Notes: a model not told the origin generated them from the sequence alone. Shown: positions 1 through 8,966, numbered from the stretch's first letter. The stretch: 14,877 bases of DNA from UBA6176 sp032119375 (GCA_964430505.1 CAYSGH010000097.1:1-14877); one strand, 5' to 3'. Translations and numbers: made by a program.

Positions 1-42
1 CAGTCCCATCCAGCCCTCGCCCTCGATGCCCTCAACTTTTGA
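1..42 (+). CDS. ISAs1-family-like transposase, 3' end only (partial)
   Basis: Only the last 13 codons and a TGA stop are inside the window; the gene continues to the left. The visible residues read QSHPALALDALNF. They match the C-terminus of the transposase fragment at the right edge of the window (QFNPALALDALDS), at 35 of 42 nucleotides including the stop. The right-hand fragment carries recognisable ISAs1-type transposase motifs, so this one is assigned to the same family by that similarity alone. Whether the gene is intact upstream cannot be seen. It points inward, towards rpoC, and is convergent with the operon. Confidence 0.6.
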   Translation, partial: QSHPALALDALNF

Positions 43-64
43 CCCCTCAAAACAAGAGACCCCG
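1..64 (+). mobile_element. Right end of an ISAs1-like insertion sequence (partial)
   Basis: Similarity to the right-edge element continues about 22 bases past the transposase stop. Here the sequence is CCCCTC, an A-rich run, then GACCCCG; there it is CCCATC, eight A, then GACCCTG, with one indel. Similarity fades after that, so the element probably ends near position 64. The outer end of the right-hand copy reads CAGGGTC on the plus strand, like the CAGGG-type ends I recall for this family; this copy has CGGGGTC. The other end and any target duplication lie outside the window. Confidence 0.45.
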
Positions 65-97
65 GGGGGTTCAGGGGACAGAGTTTCCCCCCCCGGG
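61..97. repeat. G/C-rich inverted repeat beside the left IS end
   Basis: CCCGGGGGG at 61-69 is the reverse complement of CCCCCCGGG at 89-97, giving a 9-bp stem around a 19-base loop that contains CAGGGGACAGAGTTT. It abuts or overlaps the inferred IS end. It could be part of the IS terminus, a REP-like palindrome, or a site that blocks read-through from the transposase gene. The sequence does not decide between these. Confidence 0.4.
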
Positions 98-592
98 CCT
101 CGACGAGAAGTTCGCGGTCAAACCACACCACTCACGCCGGGGAAAGTCCGTTGGCCCAACCGACGATGCGGCGTTTCACACTGAACCAAAACTGGCGCCT
201 GGATCGGAAGAAGACGCTGCCAAGCACAAGCCGCCACACCGGCATTTCAGATCGGCACAGTCCACGGCACTAGGGAATGAGGCCGACAGCCGAACGGCGA
301 CCCCAAAAAAGGAGCCGGGGGCCGTTCGTCCGAACTCACTTGCCACAGCGCTGCAGCATCGAAGGGCGGCGAGGCGCAAAGCGCGGCGGATCACAGCCGA
401 GGGCTGAAGACTGGCGCCCGCAGTGCGCGACGGTCACAGGAAACCCGCAGCCCGCCCACAAACGCCGCCTAAGAGCCAAACATTCTTGCGCATTTCGGTC
501 CCGACGCACGACCGGGCCGCAAGACGGATGCCTCCTTCAGCCTAACCATACCCATAATGCTCCTGGAATCGTGACTCCGGAGACTTGCCATG
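98..592. other. About 500 bases without a supportable gene
   Basis: Several open frames cross this stretch on both strands, including about 120 codons from 39 and about 108 codons from 277 on plus, and about 72 codons at 176-394 on minus. All have Arg/Pro/Ser/Ala-rich, low-information translations, none shows a recognisable domain, and none has a convincing ribosome binding site. I found no tRNA or other structured RNA signature. It reads as intergenic or decayed DNA between the rpoC terminator and the left insertion sequence. Confidence 0.5.
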
Positions 593-634
593 GACCAAAA
601 TAACAAGAAGGGGACGCCTCTCGGCGTCCCCTTC
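593..634 (-). terminator. Intrinsic terminator of the rpoC operon
   Basis: GAAGGGGACGCC (607-618) and GGCGTCCCCTTC (623-634) form a perfect 12-bp stem around a 4-base loop. On the minus strand the stem is followed by TTGTTATTTT (597-606), a U-rich tail. The stem begins 21 bases after the rpoC stop. This is a canonical Rho-independent terminator and marks the end of the operon. Confidence 0.93.
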
Positions 635-655
635 CCGTGCCACGGAGGCCGGCAA

Positions 656-3600
656 CTAGCCAGCGAGGTCGGACAAGGAGACGTTGCCCTCCTTGTTGGC
701 TGCCTCGACGATGTCCATGCTAGTTTCCTCGACCGCCGACTCCCCAAGGCAACTGACACCAATGTCACGGTGCCCTTGGAAGCCGGTTCCAGCTGGGATG
801 ATATGCCCCATGATGACATTCTCCTTGAAGCCGCGAAGGGCGTCGCTCTTGCCCATCGTTGCGGCCTCCGTAAGGACGCGAGTCGTATCCTGGAAGGATG
901 CCGCGCTGAGGAAGGACTCCGTTTCCAGGGACGCCTTGGTGATGCCAAGAAGGACAGGCTCACCCTCGGCAGCCTTGCCACCAATCTTCTCAACGCGAGC
1001 GTTCTCGTCTTCGAAGGCCACCTTATCGATCTGCTCGCCCCACAGGAACACGGTGTCGCCGGGTTCCTTGATGCGCACCTTCTTGAGCATCTGGCGGATG
1101 ATTACCTCGATGTGCTTGTCATTGATGGTCACGCCCTGGAGGCGATAGACCTCCTGGATTTCATTGACCAAGTGCTCCTGCAACTCCTGCGGGCCGCAGA
1201 CGTCGAGGATTTCGTGTGGTACCACCGGGCCGTCCGTCAGTTGCTGGCCCTTCTTAACAAAATCCCCCTTGTAAACGATGATGTGCTTGCCGATGGGGAT
1301 GAGATGCTCCTCCTCCTGGCCAGTCTGCGGGTCACGCACAAGGATGCATCGCTTGCCCCGAACGCTGGGACCGAAGTCGACAGCGCCATCAATCTTGGCG
1401 ATTTCGGCGGCATCCTTGGGACGTCGTGCCTCGAACAATTCCGCGACACGGGGTAGACCACCGGTGATGTCCTTGGTCTTGGATGCCTTGCGCGGCGTCT
1501 TGGCAAGCAAGGCACCCGCCCCAATCTCGTCGCCCTCGCTCACCACCAAGTGCGCCCCGGCTGGAATCGGGTACTGGGCGATGGGCTCACCCTTCCTGTC
1601 CTCGAGGATGATCGTCGGATGCAAGTCCTCCTTGTGTTCGATAATTACCATGTCCTCCGTGCCCGTTGCCTCGTCCACCTCCTGCTTCATCGTGACACCC
1701 TCGATGATGTCGAGGAACTTCACACGGCCGCCCTTCTCGGAGATGACGGGAACATTGTAGGCGTCCCATTCGACAAACACGTCGCCCTTGGCCACTTGGC
1801 CGCCGTCCGCGACGGAGATGACGGAACCAATGACAATCTGGTGGGTCTCGAGCTCCTTGCCGTCCGGAGAGAACAAGGACAACGTGCCGTTCTTGTTGAG
1901 AACGATGTTGTTGCCGTCCTCGAGCTGGACGACTCGGAGCTCGTTGTAGCGGGCGATGCCGTCGTGCTTCGCCTTAATTTGCGGCTGCTTGTAGGTCTGC
2001 GAGGCGACGCCACCGACGTGGAATGTACGCATCGTGAGCTGGGTGCCAGGCTCGCCGATCGATTGGGCAGCGATGATGCCAACGGCCTCGCCTGCCTTGA
2101 CCAACCGGCCGGTAGCCAGATTGCGCCCGTAGCACTTCGCGCAGACGCCATGCTTGGTCTCGCAGGTCAGTGCGGAGCGAATCTTAACACGCTCGATGCC
2201 GGCGCGCTCAACGGCCTTGGACTTGGCCTCGTCAAACTCCTCGCCGGCGCCGATGATCCGGACCTTGAGGTCCCCCGGGTCATGGATATCCTCGGCCGAA
2301 TAACGGCCGAAAATGCGCTCGCCAATCTTAACAACCTCCTCCTCGCCCTCGTAGATGGAGGCTACAGAGATGCCGTTGGATGTTCCACAATCCACCTGAC
2401 GGACAATGACATCTTGGGCTGCATCCACGAGCTTGCGCGTCATGTAGCCGGAGTCGGCTGTCTTCAGGGCGGTGTCTGCGAGGCCCTTGCGGGCACCGTG
2501 GGTGGAAATGAAGTACTCCAAGACCGTCAGGCCCTCGCGGAAGCTCGAAAGAATAGGCTTCTCAATGATCTCGCCAGACGGCTTCGCCATGAGACCTCGA
2601 AGGCCAGCGAGCTGGCGGACCTGCGCCTTGTTGCCCCGAGCACCCGAGTCCACCATCAAGTGTACCGGGTTGTATTCCTTCTTGCCCTGGTTGTTCTGCA
2701 GGGTCTTTAGCATCACGGCGCCAATTTGGTCGGTGCAATGCGTCCAGATGTCGATGACCTTGTTATAGCGCTCTTGGTTGGTGATGACGCCCTTCTTGTG
2801 CTGCTTCTCCACCTCGCCGATCTGGCGCAAAGCATTTTCGATCTCCTTCTCCTTCTCGGAGGGGATAATCATGTCATCGATGCCGATCGACACGCCTGCG
2901 CGAGTGGCCTCGGCAAACCCGATTTCCTTCAGCTTGTCGAGGGTCAGCACGGTGCGTTCATGGCCGCAGACCTTGTAGCAATTGAAGATGATCTCGCCGA
3001 GCATCGACTTGCCAACCGGCCGGTTCACGAACCCAAGCTCCGCAGGCCAGATCTCGGAGAACAGGACCCGGCCGACTGTGGTTTCGATCAGCTTCGACGA
3101 AGGGTCACCGTAGCGGGTCTCGCGCCCAAGGTCCGGGTTGGACAAGAGGATTCGGTCGTGGGTACGCAGCGCGCCGTCGTCGTGGGCAAAGATGACCTCC
3201 TGCTTCGTGCCGAACAGCATCAGGCGATCCTTCTCGCGCTTGGCCTTCCGCGGGTCCGCGGTGAGGTAATAGCACCCCAGTGTAATGTCCTGGGTTGGCG
3301 TCATGATCGGCTTCCCACTCGAAGGGCTAAAGATGTTGAGCGGGGCCATCATCAAGAGTCGAGCCTCCATCTGTGCCTCGACAGACAATGGCACGTGTAC
3401 GGCCATTTGATCTCCGTCAAAGTCTGCGTTGTAGGCCGTGCAAACAAGAGGGTGAATGCGGATGGCCTCGCCTTCGATGAGCACGGGCTCAAAGGCTTGG
3501 ATGGAGAGCCGGTGCAGCGTCGGCGCACGATTCAGGAGAACAGGATGCCCCTTCGTAACCTCTTCGAGGATGTCCCAGACCTCGGGTGACTGGCGCTCAA

Positions 3601-4813
3601 TCATCTTCTTGGCCGAGCGAACGGTGTGGACGTAGCCCAACTCCTTCAGACGGCGGATAATGAAGGGCTCGAACAGCACAAGCGCCATCTTCTTGGGCAA
3701 TCCGCATTGGTTGAGCTTGAGCTCCGGCCCAATGACAATGACGGAGCGACCGGAATAATCGACGCGCTTGCCGAGGAGGTTCTGACGGAACCGACCCGAC
3801 TTGCCCTTGAGCATGTCGGAAAGGGACTTTAGCGCACGGTTGCCCGCGCCCGTCACCGCGCGACCATGCCTGCCATTGTCAAACAACGCGTCCACAGCCT
3901 CCTGCAACATGCGCTTCTCGTTGCGGATGATCACCTCGGGTGTCTTGAGCTGGAGGAGGTTCTTGAGCCGGTTGTTGCGGTTGATCACCCGCCGATATAG
4001 GTCGTTGAGGTCCGACGTGGCGAAGCGTCCGCCCTCAAGGGGAACCAATGGGCGCAAGTCGGGCGGGATCACCGGAAGAACGGTGAGGATGAGCCACTCG
4101 GGCCGCATGTTCGACTTCGCGAAACCCTGAAAGAGCTTGATTCGCTTGGCGAACTTCTTGCGATTCTGCTTCGACTTGGTCTCCGTCATCGCTATCTGGA
4201 GCTCGTCGATGGTCTTTTGGAGGTTGGTCCGGGCCAAAGCATCGCGCACGGCCTCGGCGCCCATCTTGGCGACGAAAGCGTCCGTGCCATAGGTTTGTCG
4301 AGCCTCGCGATACTCGTGCTCGGAGAGCAGTTGGTTGGCCTGCAGCGGAGTGTTGCCAGGGTCGATGACAAGGTAGTCCTCGTAGTAGATCACGCGCTCA
4401 AGGTTGCGGGCCGTCATGTCCAGCATCAGGCCGATGCGCGACGGCATGCACTTGAAGAACCAAATGTGGGAAACGGGGACGGCCAACTCGATGTGACCCA
4501 TGCGCTCGCGCCTGACACGTGCGAGGGTGACTTCTACGCCGCACCGGTCACACACTACGCCCTTGTGCTTGATCCGCTTGTACTTCCCGCAAGAGCACTC
4601 CCAATCCTTCACCGGGCCGAAGATTCGCTCGCAGAACAAGCCGCCTTTCTCGGGCTTGAACGTCCGGTAGTTGATCGTCTCGGGGTTCTTCACCTCGCCC
4701 TTGGACCAAGATCGGATGATCTCCGGGGAGGCGACTTGGATGGCGACATGATCGACAAGGTTGACCTTGTCGAGGCCCAGCAACTCGCGGGCAGCGTCCT
4801 TGGAAGGCAGCAT
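656..4813 (-). CDS. rpoC: DNA-directed RNA polymerase subunit beta'
   Basis: RpoC pairs with RpoB to form the catalytic cleft of RNA polymerase. The 1385 residues are close to the usual bacterial length (about 1400 in E. coli). Visible in order: the N-terminal zinc site with Cys73, Cys75, Cys88 and Cys91; the catalytic motif NADFDGDQ at 462-469, whose Asp464, Asp466 and Asp468 hold the active-site magnesium; the bridge-helix region around 773-797 (GARKGLADTALKTADSGY); the second zinc site with Cys809, Cys884, Cys891 and Cys894; and the trigger-loop region around 919-935 (GEPGTQLTMRTFHVGG). All key residues are present, with no frameshift. The ATG at 4813 matches the family N-terminus. The gap to the rpoB stop is 41 bases and carries only a weak purine-rich stretch, so the gene is cotranscribed with rpoB. 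The intrinsic terminator lies just downstream. Confidence 0.98.
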   Translation of the reverse strand: MLPSKDAARELLGLDKVNLVDHVAIQVASPEIIRSWSKGEVKNPETINYRTFKPEKGGLFCERIFGPVKDWECSCGKYKRIKHKGVVCDRCGVEVTLARVRRERMGHIELAVPVSHIWFFKCMPSRIGLMLDMTARNLERVIYYEDYLVIDPGNTPLQANQLLSEHEYREARQTYGTDAFVAKMGAEAVRDALARTNLQKTIDELQIAMTETKSKQNRKKFAKRIKLFQGFAKSNMRPEWLILTVLPVIPPDLRPLVPLEGGRFATSDLNDLYRRVINRNNRLKNLLQLKTPEVIIRNEKRMLQEAVDALFDNGRHGRAVTGAGNRALKSLSDMLKGKSGRFRQNLLGKRVDYSGRSVIVIGPELKLNQCGLPKKMALVLFEPFIIRRLKELGYVHTVRSAKKMIERQSPEVWDILEEVTKGHPVLLNRAPTLHRLSIQAFEPVLIEGEAIRIHPLVCTAYNADFDGDQMAVHVPLSVEAQMEARLLMMAPLNIFSPSSGKPIMTPTQDITLGCYYLTADPRKAKREKDRLMLFGTKQEVIFAHDDGALRTHDRILLSNPDLGRETRYGDPSSKLIETTVGRVLFSEIWPAELGFVNRPVGKSMLGEIIFNCYKVCGHERTVLTLDKLKEIGFAEATRAGVSIGIDDMIIPSEKEKEIENALRQIGEVEKQHKKGVITNQERYNKVIDIWTHCTDQIGAVMLKTLQNNQGKKEYNPVHLMVDSGARGNKAQVRQLAGLRGLMAKPSGEIIEKPILSSFREGLTVLEYFISTHGARKGLADTALKTADSGYMTRKLVDAAQDVIVRQVDCGTSNGISVASIYEGEEEVVKIGERIFGRYSAEDIHDPGDLKVRIIGAGEEFDEAKSKAVERAGIERVKIRSALTCETKHGVCAKCYGRNLATGRLVKAGEAVGIIAAQSIGEPGTQLTMRTFHVGGVASQTYKQPQIKAKHDGIARYNELRVVQLEDGNNIVLNKNGTLSLFSPDGKELETHQIVIGSVISVADGGQVAKGDVFVEWDAYNVPVISEKGGRVKFLDIIEGVTMKQEVDEATGTEDMVIIEHKEDLHPTIILEDRKGEPIAQYPIPAGAHLVVSEGDEIGAGALLAKTPRKASKTKDITGGLPRVAELFEARRPKDAAEIAKIDGAVDFGPSVRGKRCILVRDPQTGQEEEHLIPIGKHIIVYKGDFVKKGQQLTDGPVVPHEILDVCGPQELQEHLVNEIQEVYRLQGVTINDKHIEVIIRQMLKKVRIKEPGDTVFLWGEQIDKVAFEDENARVEKIGGKAAEGEPVLLGITKASLETESFLSAASFQDTTRVLTEAATMGKSDALRGFKENVIMGHIIPAGTGFQGHRDIGVSCLGESAVEETSMDIVEAANKEGNVSLSDLAG

Positions 4814-4854
4814 GTTGTGGTTCTTTCTTCAGGACCGAGCGTTGATTCGGAAAG

Positions 4855-7800
4855 TCAGAGGGACGCCAGCAGCGAGGCCGCGCTAGGCGCAGCGTCCGAG
4901 GGGTTGGAATAGCCGACCTTGACGTCGAGGCCGAGGGATTGCATCTCCTTCACCAAAACGTTGAAGGACTCAGGAATGCCCGCCTCCAGGGAGTTGTCGC
5001 CCTTGACGATGCTTTCGTAGATGCGGGTTCGTCCCTGGACGTCGTCAGACTTGACGGTGAGCAACTCCTGCAATGTGTAGGCCGCGCCGTACGCCTCCAT
5101 GGCCCAAACCTCCATCTCCCCAAAGCGCTGACCTCCGTACTGCGCCTTGCCGCCCAACGGTTGCTGCGTAACCAGAGAGTACGGGCCGACAGCGCGTGCA
5201 TGAATCTTGTCGGCCACCAAGTGACCGAGCTTCATCATGTAGATGTACCCTACCACGATCTCCTGGTCGAATGCCTCGCCCGTTCGGCCGTCGTACAGGT
5301 GGACCTTGCCGTGCTCGGGGAGTCCGGCGTCCTTGAGATACCCACGCACCCTCTGCTCCCGAATCCCGTCAAACACCGGGGTGGCAATACGAATCCCCAA
5401 CAGCTTGCACGCCCACCCAAGGTGGGTCTCGAGCAACTGGCCCACATTCATGCGCGACGGCACGCCAAGGGGATTTAGGACGATCTCAACCGGGGTGCCA
5501 TCTTGCAGGAACGGCATGTCCTCCTCAGGCACGATGCGGGCAACGACGCCCTTGTTGCCATGGCGACCCGCCATCTTGTCGCCGACCGACAACTTGCGCT
5601 TGGAGGCGATGTACACCTTGACTTGCTTGACGATGCCACTGTCCATCTCCTCGCCAGCCTCGATCCTTTCAACCTCCTCCTCATGCTGGACCTGCATGTC
5701 CTCGAATTTCTTCTTAAAGTGCCCGATGATCTCGTTGATCTTGTTCTTGATGGGCGAGGGGTCGATCTCGATCCGATCATAGACCCCTGCGAGCTTCTTC
5801 AGGAGAGTCTTGGTGATCTTCCGGTTTGCGGGAATTATGATCTCGCCTGTCTCGCTGTTGACGACGTCGAGGGGAATCTTCTCGCCGAGCAGGATGTTGG
5901 AGAGAGCCTCGGTCAGCTGCTCGAGCAGCTCCTCCCGCTTCTCCTTGTAGCCATCCTCGACTTCCTTTTGAGCCTTCTTTGGGGCCTCCTTGCTTGGTGC
6001 CGGGGCCTCCTTCTTCGGGGGACGTCCGCCCTCGGACTTCGAAGACACACGGACGTCCATGACGATGCCGTAAGTCCCCGAGGGCACCTTCAACGATGTA
6101 TCCTTAACATCCGCCGCCTTTTCCCCGAAGATGGCGCGAAGCAGTCGCTCCTCGGGGGCGAGCTCCGTCTCCGACTTTGGGGTGATCTTGCCCACGAGGA
6201 TGTCGCCCGGCTTGACCTCGGCTCCAATGCGAATGACTCCATCGAGGCCCAGGTTCTTGAGGGCCTCCTCACCGAGGTTCGGGATGTCCCGGGTGATCTC
6301 CTCCGGCCCAAGCTTCGTGTCGCGGGCAACCACCTCGAACTCGTCGATATGGATGGAGGTAAAGATGTCTTCCTTGACGATCTTCTCGGAGATGAGGATG
6401 GCATCCTCAAAGTTATAGCCGTTCCATGGCATGAAGGCTACGAGCACGTTGCGGCCCAAGGCGAGCTCGCCACCTGACGTGCAGGGCCCGTCGGCAAGAA
6501 CCTGCCCCCTTTTCACAACGTCACCCTTGCCCACCAGAATCTTTTGATTGATGCAGGTTGCCGCGTTCGACCGCATGAATTTCCGAACTGGATAGATCCA
6601 AACGCCATCGTCAGGGGAATGGCGCATCTTCTTCTTGCCCTCCGGAAGCTTGCCGTCCTTCGTGATGATGATTTGGCTGCCGTTAACGGAGGCGACCTTT
6701 CCAACGTCTTCGGCTACGATCACGGCCCTGGAGTCACGAGCAACGCGGTCTTCAAGTCCCGTGGCAACCAAGGGGGCCTCGGTGACCAACAATGGAACGC
6801 CTTGGCGCTGCATGTTGGAGCCCATCAGTGCACGGTTCGCATCGTCGTGTTCCAAGAACGGAATTAAGCCCGCCGCCACGGAAACCAACTGCTTCGGCGA
6901 GACGTCCATGTAGTCCACCTTCTCAGGCTCGACGTCGATGAAGTCACCCTTATTGCGGCAAGTGACCCGGTCCGTCGTGAACCTGCCTCGCTCGTCGATG
7001 GGCGCGTTGGCCTGTGCAATCGTGAATCCCTCCTCGCGATCCCCGGTGAGATACTCAATTTGCTCCGAGACTCGGCCGCCCACCACCTTGCGATAGGGGG
7101 TCTCGATGAAGCCAAAGTCGTTGACCCGAGCATAGGTGGCCAGCGAAGCAATGAGTCCGATGTTTGGACCCTCCGGGGTCTCGATCGGACAAATCCTGCC
7201 ATAATGGGAAGGGTGCACGTCCCGCACCTCAAACCCGGCGCGATCACGGCTCAATCCACCCGGCCCGAGCGCCGACAGCCGGCGCTTGTGGGTCAATTCG
7301 GCCAAAGGATTGATCTGGTCCATGAACTGACTGAGCTGAGACCGGCCGAAGAAGTCACGGACCACTGCGGAAAGTGCCTTGGGGTTGATGAGCTTTTGTG
7401 GCGTCATCGTGTCCATGGCCTGGTCGAATAATGTCATGCGCTCCTTCACCAATCGCTCGGTTCGCGCTAGGCCAACGCGGCACTGGTTGGCGAGCAGCTC
7501 ACCGACCGTTCGGATGCGTCGGCTGCCAAGATGGTCTATGTCGTCGAGGCTGCCCTCGCCCTTCTTGAGCTTGAGCAGGTACTTGGTTGCCTCCAGCAGG
7601 TCACGACCCCGCAATATGCGATCCTCGCCGTCATCCTTGAAACCGAGCTTTTGGTTGATCTTGTAGCGACCAACGCGGCCGAGGTCGTAACGCTTTGGAT
7701 CAAAGAATAGCCGCTTGATCAGTGCACGCGCGTTGGCGGCCGTCGGAGGGTCCCCCGGGCGCAGACGGCGATAGATGTCCTTGAGGGCCTCCTCTGCGTT

Positions 7801-8745
7801 CTTTGTTGGGTCCTTCTTAAGGCACTTGATGATGATGCCATCGTCCACGGAGGTATCGACAACGCGGATCTTGGCAACGCCCAGCTCTGCGATCTGGCGG
7901 ACCACAGCCTTGGACAGCGGCTCGAAGGCGCGTGCCACCACCAAGCCCTTGTCCAAGTCAACGGCATCCTCGACCAACACCTTGTTCGAGATGTCCTCCA
8001 GCTTCTCCGCCTCCCTCACAGGGATTTCCTTGATGCTATAAAAGAGGTTCAGGATATCGCTGTCGGTGCCGACCTTTTGCGTGTCGGCCTTGGTGTCAGA
8101 GGCCAGCAGGCGAGCCTCAGGCAAGGTGAACAAAGCGCGGAAAAACGTTGTTGTGAGGAACTTCCTGCGGCGCTTCTTGCGGTCCAGGTAGACATACAGG
8201 AGGTCGCTGGTATCGAACTGGGCCTCATACCAGGATCCGCGGTCTGGAATGATTCGAAACGAGTGTAACATCCGGCCATTCGGGTGCTGGGTCGTCTCGA
8301 ATGCGATGCCTGGGGATCGGTGGAGCTGGCTTACAATCACGCGCTCGGCACCATTGATCACGAAAGTGCCCTGCGGCGTCATCAAGGGGATTTCCCCCAT
8401 GAATACTTTTTCCTCCTTGGTGACCCGCGCGTCCTCCTTGAGCTGAAACGTCACGTAGAGCGGGGCTCCAAACGTGAGGCCCTCACGTAGACAATCGAGC
8501 CAGTCCACCTTGGGCGGCTGAATGTCGTAGCTGTGGAAGTCCAGCACCGTCTTCCCATCGTAAGACTCGATGGGGAAGACCTCCGTGAAGACCGCCTGCA
8601 ATCCCAGGTTGCGGCGCTTCGATGCCGACAGGTCGGCTTGCAGGAACTCCTTGTAGGAATCCAGTTGGATTTCGATGAGGTTCGGCGGGGCGATGACTTC
8701 CTTGATTTTGCCGAAGTTGACGCGCTCGGTGCTTTTATGTGCCAT
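4855..8745 (-). CDS. rpoB: DNA-directed RNA polymerase subunit beta
   Basis: RpoB is the second large subunit of the polymerase core and lines the RNA exit path and the rifampicin pocket. From the chosen ATG it has 1296 residues. An in-frame ATG 30 bases upstream (8775) is possible, but the inner ATG has GAGGT four bases before it and begins MAHKSTERVNFG, which fits the family, while the outer one has no such site. Visible parts include the rifampicin cluster at 469-495, with Asp476, His486 and Ser491 equivalent to E. coli 516, 526 and 531. Also present are the conserved blocks ETPEGPNIGLI (522-532), GYNFEDAILIS (776-786), GDKMAGRHGNKG (1055-1066) and AQYGGQRFGEMEVWA (1201-1215). Residues about 902-930 form a Lys/Pro/Ala/Glu-rich low-complexity stretch at the start of a coiled, charged insertion (to about 1035), where E. 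coli also has an insertion. Position 478 (E. coli 518) is Ile, not Asn. A separate promoter lies upstream. Confidence 0.97.
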   Translation of the reverse strand: MAHKSTERVNFGKIKEVIAPPNLIEIQLDSYKEFLQADLSASKRRNLGLQAVFTEVFPIESYDGKTVLDFHSYDIQPPKVDWLDCLREGLTFGAPLYVTFQLKEDARVTKEEKVFMGEIPLMTPQGTFVINGAERVIVSQLHRSPGIAFETTQHPNGRMLHSFRIIPDRGSWYEAQFDTSDLLYVYLDRKKRRRKFLTTTFFRALFTLPEARLLASDTKADTQKVGTDSDILNLFYSIKEIPVREAEKLEDISNKVLVEDAVDLDKGLVVARAFEPLSKAVVRQIAELGVAKIRVVDTSVDDGIIIKCLKKDPTKNAEEALKDIYRRLRPGDPPTAANARALIKRLFFDPKRYDLGRVGRYKINQKLGFKDDGEDRILRGRDLLEATKYLLKLKKGEGSLDDIDHLGSRRIRTVGELLANQCRVGLARTERLVKERMTLFDQAMDTMTPQKLINPKALSAVVRDFFGRSQLSQFMDQINPLAELTHKRRLSALGPGGLSRDRAGFEVRDVHPSHYGRICPIETPEGPNIGLIASLATYARVNDFGFIETPYRKVVGGRVSEQIEYLTGDREEGFTIAQANAPIDERGRFTTDRVTCRNKGDFIDVEPEKVDYMDVSPKQLVSVAAGLIPFLEHDDANRALMGSNMQRQGVPLLVTEAPLVATGLEDRVARDSRAVIVAEDVGKVASVNGSQIIITKDGKLPEGKKKMRHSPDDGVWIYPVRKFMRSNAATCINQKILVGKGDVVKRGQVLADGPCTSGGELALGRNVLVAFMPWNGYNFEDAILISEKIVKEDIFTSIHIDEFEVVARDTKLGPEEITRDIPNLGEEALKNLGLDGVIRIGAEVKPGDILVGKITPKSETELAPEERLLRAIFGEKAADVKDTSLKVPSGTYGIVMDVRVSSKSEGGRPPKKEAPAPSKEAPKKAQKEVEDGYKEKREELLEQLTEALSNILLGEKIPLDVVNSETGEIIIPANRKITKTLLKKLAGVYDRIEIDPSPIKNKINEIIGHFKKKFEDMQVQHEEEVERIEAGEEMDSGIVKQVKVYIASKRKLSVGDKMAGRHGNKGVVARIVPEEDMPFLQDGTPVEIVLNPLGVPSRMNVGQLLETHLGWACKLLGIRIATPVFDGIREQRVRGYLKDAGLPEHGKVHLYDGRTGEAFDQEIVVGYIYMMKLGHLVADKIHARAVGPYSLVTQQPLGGKAQYGGQRFGEMEVWAMEAYGAAYTLQELLTVKSDDVQGRTRIYESIVKGDNSLEAGIPESFNVLVKEMQSLGLDVKVGYSNPSDAAPSAASLLASL

Positions 8746-8749
8746 TGCG

Positions 8750-8754
8750 ACCTC
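8750..8754 (-). promoter_or_regulatory. Ribosome binding site of rpoB (decides the start)
   Basis: GAGGT lies four bases upstream of the ATG at 8745. It is one of only two clear Shine-Dalgarno matches in the operon. It supports the inner start codon over the in-frame ATG at 8775, which lacks one. Confidence 0.65.
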
Positions 8755-8885
8755 GTAGTAATTGTCCCGCGCCATGCGACGGGATTGTGTCCGGTGAAAA
8801 CGACAATGCGACGGGTTCCGGCGTCCGATTTTTCACTTCAGCGCGCCGGGACTCGTCAAACGGTCCTCATGACCCGGAAGGACGA

Positions 8886-8913
8886 ATTGTATCGCGGGAT
8901 ATTCGATTGCCAA
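8886..8913 (-). promoter_or_regulatory. Candidate sigma-70-type promoter for rpoBC
   Basis: On the minus strand TTGGCA (8908-8913) and TACAAT (8886-8891) are separated by 16 bases. Each hexamer differs from the consensus at one position. The promoter lies just downstream of the hairpin that follows rplL and would start an RNA with a leader of about 130 bases before rpoB. That leader contains a direct repeat ATGCGACGGG (8774-8783 and 8806-8815) of unknown meaning. The match is visible; its activity is inferred. Confidence 0.6.
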
Positions 8914-8934
8914 GTGACAGGTTTGAGATGGGAA

Positions 8935-8966
8935 GCCCTTGCTTGGCTGGTGAGCCAAGCAAGGGC
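8935..8966 (-). terminator. Perfect 14-bp hairpin after rplL: attenuator or processing site
   Basis: GCCCTTGCTTGGCT (8935-8948) and AGCCAAGCAAGGGC (8953-8966) pair perfectly around a 4-base loop. The stem begins 18 bases after the rplL stop. On the minus strand it is followed by TTCCCATCTC rather than a U-run, so full intrinsic termination is unlikely. E. coli has a partial terminator and an RNase III site in the same rplL-rpoB gap, so an equivalent role in adjusting polymerase to ribosomal-protein expression is a reasonable inference. Confidence 0.7.

Noticed and set aside
135..165. GGGGAAAGTCCG, resembling the conserved GAGGAAAGTCCG of RNase P RNA
   Set aside because: The following conserved bases, the ACAGAAA-type core and the typical 3' region are missing, so it is a chance match.
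39..407. A 122-codon plus-strand open frame after the left IS
   Set aside because: It begins at the transposase stop, crosses the G/C palindrome, and has a low-information Arg/Pro/Lys-rich translation.
1550..2710. A 386-codon open frame on plus within rpoC, and similar long plus frames across rpoB
   Set aside because: All lie opposite strongly conserved rpoC or rpoB codons and show no domain or ribosome binding site of their own.
8774..8815. Direct repeat ATGCGACGGG in the rpoB leader
   Set aside because: Two ten-base copies 32 bases apart are too little to support a functional site; it is mentioned only under the rpoBC promoter.
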